From Gammaproteobacteria bacterium (GTDB taxonomy: Bacteria; Pseudomonadota; Gammaproteobacteria; Pseudomonadales; Azotimanducaceae), in the NCBI GenBank assembly GCA_005799745.1, contig SYFY01000203.1:1-64000 (forward strand): 64,000 nt of DNA, written 5' to 3'. Numbering within the stretch: the first letter of the stretch is position 1; each line of letters opens with the position of its first letter. Position numbers and translations under genes: made by a program. The notes under the pieces were generated by a model. That model was not told where the DNA came from. It searched no databases and was given only the letters and a program-made list of their open reading frames with translations. Of the stretch, positions 59,278 to 64,000 are shown piece by piece.

Positions 59278-60633
59278 CTATCCTGTGCCGTAAGCCTGAT
59301 TGGGCAACCAGGTCACGATGGGTTCCCAATAGAAAGTCGCCGCGATCCCGACCAATTGCAGAAGAATGAAAGGCACCACGCCTCGGTAGATGACCTCAGT
59401 GTCCACTTCCGGTGGTGCCACCCCTTTGAGATAGAAGATCGAAAAGCCGACGGGCGGTGTGAGAAAGCTGGTTTGCAAACACACAGCAAAAAGCACTGTG
59501 AACCATACCGGGTCAAAACCGAGCTTCACGACTACCGGCGCAACCAGTGGGAGAATGATGAGGGTGAGTTCAATCCAGTCCAAGAAAAAGCCAAGGATGA
59601 ATGTCACGAACAGGATGGCGATGATGATCCCGGTCGGCCCAAACGGCAGACTCATTAACGCGCGCTCGATCAACTCATCACCGCCCAGTCCACGCAGTAC
59701 CAATGAGTATGCCGTTGCGCCCAACATGATGGCGAAGATGAATGCTGTTGAACGCGTGGTTTCCTGCAACACATGATGCATCCCGTTCATGTCGATGGAG
59801 CGCTTATAAAGCGCCAGCAACAAGGCGCCAAACGCGCCGACACCGGCAGCCTCGGTGGGGGTCGCCCAACCAAAAAAGATGCTGCCGAGTACGGCAAGGA
59901 TCAGCGCAGCAGGCGGCACGATTGCTTTGAAGAGATCGAAGACCGCCGCTAAGTCTAAGGGTTCGTGTTGCGCTGCCGGCACCCGTTCCGGGTAGAAAAG
60001 GCCGTACACGAAGATGTAAATGATGTAGAGCGCACCGAGTAGTAATCCCGGAAACAATGCGCCGAGAAACAGATCGCCGACACTCATCGCCATGCGATCC
60101 GCCATCATCACCAGCATGATCGAAGGCGGAATGAGAATTCCGAGCGTTCCGACTGCAGCGACAGTGCCCGCCGCGAGGGGTTTGTCGTAGCCGGCTTTCA
60201 GCATCACAGGCAGGCCGAGCAACGCCAACAGCATTACCGACGAAGCAACGATGCCTGTGCTCGCCGCGAGTAACAAACCAATCAACGTGACCGCAATCGC
60301 GAGACCACCACGCATGCTGCCGAGCAAGCGTGCAAAGCTGGTCATGAGATCACGTGCAATACCGGAACGATCCAGCAGAAGCCCCATGAGAATAAACATG
60401 GGAAGGGCCACCATCACCCAGTTTTCCATCGTGTTCCAGATGCGATCAACGGTCAGCGACGCGTAGCTCCAATCAACGCCGATGGTGACGTTGAAGTCGA
60501 CGTCAAGAACGATCGCGAGCGCAGTGAAAATCACCGCCAAACCACCGAGCACCCAAGCCACTGGAAAACCCGTGAAGACGAGTGCGATGAAGACCACGAA
60601 CATGGCCAATGCCAACCATTCGTTATCGGGCAT
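59278..60633 (-). CDS. dctM: TRAP transporter large permease (DctM type)
   Basis: A 451-residue membrane subunit with about 12 helices that moves the ligand using the sodium gradient. It shows NEWLALAMFVVFIALVFTGFP at the N-terminus, PLFILMGLLLDRSGIARDLM-like sequence, LVMMADRMAMSVGDLFLGALFPG, and LDWIELTLIILPLVAPVV. ATG 60633 is used because the DctQ stop at 60623 overlaps it by 11 bases. The track start 27 codons upstream is less likely. It is the third gene of dctP-dctQ-dctM. Confidence 0.9.
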   Translation of the reverse strand: MPDNEWLALAMFVVFIALVFTGFPVAWVLGGLAVIFTALAIVLDVDFNVTIGVDWSYASLTVDRIWNTMENWVMVALPMFILMGLLLDRSGIARDLMTSFARLLGSMRGGLAIAVTLIGLLLAASTGIVASSVMLLALLGLPVMLKAGYDKPLAAGTVAAVGTLGILIPPSIMLVMMADRMAMSVGDLFLGALFPGLLLGALYIIYIFVYGLFYPERVPAAQHEPLDLAAVFDLFKAIVPPAALILAVLGSIFFGWATPTEAAGVGAFGALLLALYKRSIDMNGMHHVLQETTRSTAFIFAIMLGATAYSLVLRGLGGDELIERALMSLPFGPTGIIIAILFVTFILGFFLDWIELTLIILPLVAPVVVKLGFDPVWFTVLFAVCLQTSFLTPPVGFSIFYLKGVAPPEVDTEVIYRGVVPFILLQLVGIAATFYWEPIVTWLPNQAYGTG

Positions 60634-61147
60634 CGCTGCGATCCTGGAAGAAGAGGAATGACCACACGCGATGGAGTCTCGCGAGGACAGCAACGCCCAG
60701 CAGTGCAAACCCAAAGGGTAGTACGGCCTTGATCAACCAACGCAGACCTAAGCCTCCAGGTGATGAAGAGACTTCATTGGCGAGGAAACTCGACTGCACA
60801 AAGGAAAAGCCATAGATCACAACGAGTGCGATGAACGGCAATAACAGGAGCAGTATTCCGTAGAGCTCGATCCATGCCTGGGTGCGTTTGGACAAACGTT
60901 CGTGCAGCACGTCAACACGAACGTGCACATCAGCCTGATAGGCGTAACTCATGCCGATCAGAAAACCGATGGAGTAGAGATGCCACTGCAACTCCTCGAG
61001 TTCGATTCGACCCTCGGAGAAAAAATAGCGCAGCACCACGTTGATCATGATGACGGCGAGCAGTACGAGCCATACCCAGGAAAGTGCCTGGCCGATGCGG
61101 ATCAACCAGGCATCCACGACTCGCGAGAAAGCCGTTTCCGGGTACAT
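60623..61147 (-). CDS. dctQ: TRAP transporter small permease (DctQ type)
   Basis: A 174-residue four-helix subunit. Helices include LSWVWLVLLAVIMINVVLRYFF and the family stretch ELEELQWHLYSIGFLIGMSYAYQADVHVRVDVLHERLS. It bridges the binding protein and DctM. It overlaps the dctP stop by one base (TGATG) and the dctM start by 11 bases, so translation is coupled. Confidence 0.9.
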   Translation of the reverse strand: MYPETAFSRVVDAWLIRIGQALSWVWLVLLAVIMINVVLRYFFSEGRIELEELQWHLYSIGFLIGMSYAYQADVHVRVDVLHERLSKRTQAWIELYGILLLLLPFIALVVIYGFSFVQSSFLANEVSSSPGGLGLRWLIKAVLPFGFALLGVAVLARLHRVWSFLFFQDRSDAR

Positions 61148-62274
61148 CAGAAGTCCCTCGGCAAATAAGCCTTGGATTTCCAGTGTGCGTATTCGGCGCG
61201 GAATTTCTGCTGCGACTCGAGGATCTTAGCGAAGTCCGGATCAGCTTTAGCTTCAGCGTCGAGAACCAGCTTCGTCACGCTTTCAAGTTCACGCAAGAGT
61301 TCCATGGGCAGTACCTCAGCACTCACGCCGCGTTCCGGGAACTTTGCCATCACGGCACCTTGCAATCCTTCTGATCGCGCCAGGTTTCGTGTGATGCCTG
61401 CTGTACAAGCCGTCTCGATAACTGCCTTGTCCGCATCCGTGATTGCGTCCCAGTGCCGTTGATTGATGACCAGGTGCGATGCCGTGAACGGTTGATGCCA
61501 GCCGGGGTAGTAGTTGAACTTGGCGATACGATCGAAGCCGAGGGTTTGATCAACCACGGGCAATGCGAACTCCGTTGCATCGATGGCGCCTTTTTCCAGA
61601 GCCTGGAAAATCTCGCCACCCGGTAACATGGTGACGGACGCGCCCAGCTGTTCAATCACTTTGCCGCCGATACCCGCGAAGCGAATCTTCAGACCTTTGA
61701 CGTCTTCCAGCGTTTCGATGCGTTCACGAAACCAGCCCGCAGTTTCGGGACCGGTCATGCCGCAATAGAGAAGATGCATGTTGTGTGGCTTGTACAGTGC
61801 TTCCGCCAGTTCCCGGCCACCGGCTTCGTACCACCAGGCACTGTATTCCCACGGCTCCATGCTGAAAGGTACGGCACCTAACAACGCTGATGCGGGGATC
61901 TTGCCCTGGTCGTAACCGAGCCAGGTGTAGCCTGCTTCTACTTTGTTATCGCGCACCGCGTCCGTAACGCTGAAAGCCGGAACGACTTCGCCGGGCTCAT
62001 AGAGCCGAATGCGAATTGCGCCGCCGCTGGCCGTTTCGATCTGTTTTGCTACATAAACGGGATTGTCACCGAGGACAGGAAGATTGGTTTGAAAGACCAC
62101 CGGCACACGCCACGAAATGCGAGCCTCACCCTCACCGTCCGATTCCGTGGCACTGAACTGGCGCTCACCCGTGATCGTGTGGGGTCGTATGGCAAGACTG
62201 CCGATCAGACCGGTGCCGAATGCAACCACCACGGCGAATAGCGCGGCACGATTACTCAAACCCCGAAATGCCAT
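61147..62274 (-). CDS. dctP: TRAP transporter substrate-binding protein (DctP type)
   Basis: A 375-residue periplasmic binding protein with an uncleaved or lipid-free N-terminal leader (ALFAVVVAFGTGLIGSLAI). Family motifs are GLKIRFAGIGGKVIEQLGASV (near 195), EKGAIDATEFALPVVDQTLGF (near 225) and YYPGWHQPFTASHLVINQ (near 260). The DATE and YYPGWHQP segments are reminiscent of 2-oxo-acid-binding TakP proteins, so a monocarboxylate ligand is plausible but unproven. It heads the operon dctP-dctQ-dctM. Confidence 0.88.
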   Translation of the reverse strand: MAFRGLSNRAALFAVVVAFGTGLIGSLAIRPHTITGERQFSATESDGEGEARISWRVPVVFQTNLPVLGDNPVYVAKQIETASGGAIRIRLYEPGEVVPAFSVTDAVRDNKVEAGYTWLGYDQGKIPASALLGAVPFSMEPWEYSAWWYEAGGRELAEALYKPHNMHLLYCGMTGPETAGWFRERIETLEDVKGLKIRFAGIGGKVIEQLGASVTMLPGGEIFQALEKGAIDATEFALPVVDQTLGFDRIAKFNYYPGWHQPFTASHLVINQRHWDAITDADKAVIETACTAGITRNLARSEGLQGAVMAKFPERGVSAEVLPMELLRELESVTKLVLDAEAKADPDFAKILESQQKFRAEYAHWKSKAYLPRDF

Positions 62275-62638
62275 TTCTCTGGTCCCCGCCCCTTAAGAAT
62301 GTCCCACGCAGTGGTCTGCGTTTGTGGCGGCGATTATGCCCGAGTCGAGGCATTTCACTTACATCCTCACCGACTTCCGGCTCGGAGGCTTTGCGTACAC
62401 TACCGACTCCACTACACTCTGGCGCCTTTCGTGCCCGGGGTACCCGGGTTTGTGTAGCGGCTGGCAAGTCCAGACGACTACAACGAGAGAGGGACGACAA
62501 GAAAGCAGCCATGGGCAAGGCATTCGTAGCGCCGACTCATTAGAGTTGCGTACCGCGTGGTGCCGGGGCAATTCCACTGCGCCGTGGTGACGATCCAAGA
62601 GTGACGATCCAAGAGACCGACCAATTTCTGGGGGTAGC
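62275..62638 (+). promoter_or_regulatory. Divergent intergenic region between dctP and pntAA
   Basis: About 364 bases without a convincing gene. A weak sigma-70-like pair, TTGCGT at 62391 and TACACT at 62413 with 16 bases between, could drive pntAA. A 14-base exact tandem duplication GTGACGATCCAAGA lies at 62587-62614 just before the pntAA ribosome site. No terminator or RNA gene was recognised. Confidence 0.45.
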
Positions 62639-63772
62639 ATGCAAATAGGGGTGCTCCGGGAAACCCTTCCGGGAGAATTGCGCGCGGCAATCACGCCGGC
62701 AAGCGCGAAAAAACTGATTGGTAAAGGCATCAGCATTGCCGTTGAAAGTGGTCTTGGCGAACCTTCGGGTTATCGCGACGCCGACTACACGGCCGCAGGT
62801 GTAAGCCTGAAAGATCGCGCGACGCTGCTTCGGGAAAGCGATGTCGTGATGCGGGTGCGCAAGCCTTCGGTTGAAGACATTGCTCAACTGAAGAAAGGTA
62901 GTGTACACGTCAGCTTCCTCGACCCGTTTAACGAGCGGGCGCTTGTAGAAGCAATGGCCAATCAGGGCGTCACCGCCATCTCCATGGAGATGATTCCGCG
63001 GACCACACGTGCCCAGAAGATGGATGCACTGTCCTCGCAGGCGAACCTTGCGGGATACGTGATGGTTATTCAGGCGGCGTACCACAGCCCGAAGATCTTT
63101 CCGATGATGATGACACCTGCTGGCACCATCGCGCCGGCCCGTGTTTTCGTGATTGGCGCTGGTGTTGCCGGTCTTCAAGCGATTGCGACCGCGAAACGAC
63201 TCGGTGCGCGCGTGGAAGCCTTTGATACCCGGCCTGTGGTTGCTGAACAGGTGCGTTCACTCGGTGCCAAGTTCGTTGAAATTGACCTCGGTGACGTGGG
63301 CCAGACCGCGCAGGGTTATGCGAAGGAACTGACGCCTGAGCAGGTCGAAATGCAGAAGCAGGGCCAGGCCAAGGTCATCGCGCAGTCCGATATCGTGATC
63401 ACCACCGCCCAGGTTTTCGGGCGACCGGCACCACGAATTGTCTCCCGTGATGTTGTGGAATCCATGCAGCCCGGCAGTGTCGTCATCGACATGGCGGTTG
63501 AATCCGGTGGCAACGTTGAAGGTTCTGTGGCGGGTCAAGTGGTCGACGTCAACGGCGTAAAAGTCGTGGGGATCACCAACCTGCCGTCGGAAGTTGCGCG
63601 TAATGCCAGCGACATGTACTCGGCCAACCTCTACAACCTAATCGACGAGTTCTGGGATAAAGAGAAATCGATTCTCGATCTCGATCCCGCTGACGACATC
63701 ATCAAGGGGTGTGTAATCACCCGTGATGGACAAGTCGTCAACCCCGTCATCATCAACCATTACGCGAGGTAA
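62639..63772 (+). CDS. pntAA: NAD(P) transhydrogenase subunit alpha part 1
   Basis: A 377-residue soluble NAD(H)-binding domain (dI) of proton-translocating transhydrogenase. The N-terminus MQIGVLRETLPGELRAAITPASA, the PPKV-like loop, GYVMVIQAAYHSPKIFPMMMT, Rossmann motif VIGAGVAGLQAIATAKRLGA (near 168) and MAVESGGNVEGS are standard. GGGG precedes ATG 62639. In the split arrangement the membrane part is encoded by pntAB, which follows three bases downstream. Confidence 0.93.
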   Translation: MQIGVLRETLPGELRAAITPASAKKLIGKGISIAVESGLGEPSGYRDADYTAAGVSLKDRATLLRESDVVMRVRKPSVEDIAQLKKGSVHVSFLDPFNERALVEAMANQGVTAISMEMIPRTTRAQKMDALSSQANLAGYVMVIQAAYHSPKIFPMMMTPAGTIAPARVFVIGAGVAGLQAIATAKRLGARVEAFDTRPVVAEQVRSLGAKFVEIDLGDVGQTAQGYAKELTPEQVEMQKQGQAKVIAQSDIVITTAQVFGRPAPRIVSRDVVESMQPGSVVIDMAVESGGNVEGSVAGQVVDVNGVKVVGITNLPSEVARNASDMYSANLYNLIDEFWDKEKSILDLDPADDIIKGCVITRDGQVVNPVIINHYAR

Positions 63773-63775
63773 GAC

Positions 63776-64000
63776 ATGGACGCGATTTTTCTTGCCTACA
63801 TCCTGGTTCTGTCGATTTTCCTGGGCTTTGAGCTGATTTCGAAGGTTCCAGCGACACTGCACACACCCCTTATGTCTGGCGCCAACGCGGTGTCGGGTAT
63901 CACGGTGGTCGGGGCGATCCTCTCAGCGGGCAGCGGTGCACACATCATGGCCAACATTCTCGGCGGTATCGCTGTGGCGTTGGCAATGATCAACGTCGTG
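63776..64000 (+). CDS. pntAB: NAD(P) transhydrogenase subunit alpha part 2 (3' truncated)
   Basis: The membrane part of the alpha subunit, cut by the window end after 75 residues. The ATG at 63776 is followed by AIFLAYILVLSIFLGFELI, then SKVPATLHTPLMSGANAVSG and ITVVGAILSAGSGA, typical of the PntA C-terminal domain. It starts three bases after pntAA. The beta subunit presumably follows outside the window. This frame is missing from the ORF track because no stop lies inside the window. Confidence 0.93.
   Translation, partial: MDAIFLAYILVLSIFLGFELISKVPATLHTPLMSGANAVSGITVVGAILSAGSGAHIMANILGGIAVALAMINVV

Overview
The window reads as a high-GC, gene-dense bacterial chromosome, most likely a gammaproteobacterium and plausibly a marine or environmental heterotroph. 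Supporting signs are an E. coli-type exonuclease I (sbcB), an exeA/gspB type II secretion pair, glnK-amtB, pntAA/pntAB, many short ATGA/GTGA overlaps, and lipid and organic-acid catabolism genes (acyl-CoA carboxylase, CoA transferases, a TRAP transporter). No rRNA, tRNA, CRISPR array, prophage or insertion sequence was seen. The taxonomic statement is an inference; no search was run.

Layout. 0-4 kb: 3' end of groEL, a urate-hydroxylase-like membrane protein, a coiled-coil membrane protein, and a GAF-HD-GYP signalling protein. 4-11 kb: gspB/exeA (exeA frameshifted), an acyltransferase, a lipoprotein aminopeptidase, sbcB. 10-12.6 kb: an atypical response regulator paired with an Arc-like ribbon-helix-helix protein, a NUDIX gene, and a perfect palindrome at the NUDIX start. 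12.6-16.8 kb: a coupled ABC ATPase/FtsX permease/CrtC-like lipoprotein operon. 16.8-20.7 kb: cytochrome b561/PepSY, a broken PH-domain gene, and a broken REC-PAS-GGDEF-EAL gene. 20.7-28.1 kb: a PLP sulfur enzyme, SDR, purC, an epoxide-hydrolase-like protein, a biotin carrier, a crotonase, a carboxyltransferase and a second SDR. 28.1-36.2 kb: a broken RND exporter, a thiolase-like/DUF35 pair, a beta-lactamase-fold esterase, a cytochrome c-PQQ dehydrogenase and a broken antibiotic kinase. 36-41.5 kb: hydrolases, broken PPK2, alcohol dehydrogenase, a conserved hypothetical, a GST. 41.4-47 kb: a mevalonate-pathway operon (amidase, mvaD, phosphomevalonate kinase-like, and a single polypeptide joining HMG-CoA reductase to mevalonate kinase). 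47-53.4 kb: oxidoreductase, CoA transferase, copper chaperone, acyltransferase, MATE exporter with a degenerate histidine kinase, RidA. 53.5-56.7 kb: inositol-phosphatase family gene and glnK-amtB with two sigma-54-type promoters. 56.7-64 kb: CoA transferase, purN, hotdog protein, TRAP transporter operon, and pntAA-pntAB running off the end.

The most notable biology is the mevalonate cluster. HMG-CoA reductase (class II) and mevalonate kinase are fused in one 744-residue chain, overlapping a second GHMP kinase, which in turn overlaps diphosphomevalonate decarboxylase. Together they would take HMG-CoA to isopentenyl diphosphate. HMG-CoA synthase and IPP isomerase are not in the window.

A second window-wide pattern is that at least six otherwise well-preserved genes (exeA, the PH-domain gene, the GGDEF-EAL gene, the RND exporter, the antibiotic kinase, ppk2) are each interrupted by one or two single-base events. 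Residual sequencing error is the simplest explanation. Recent gene decay is the alternative, and read-level data would decide it.
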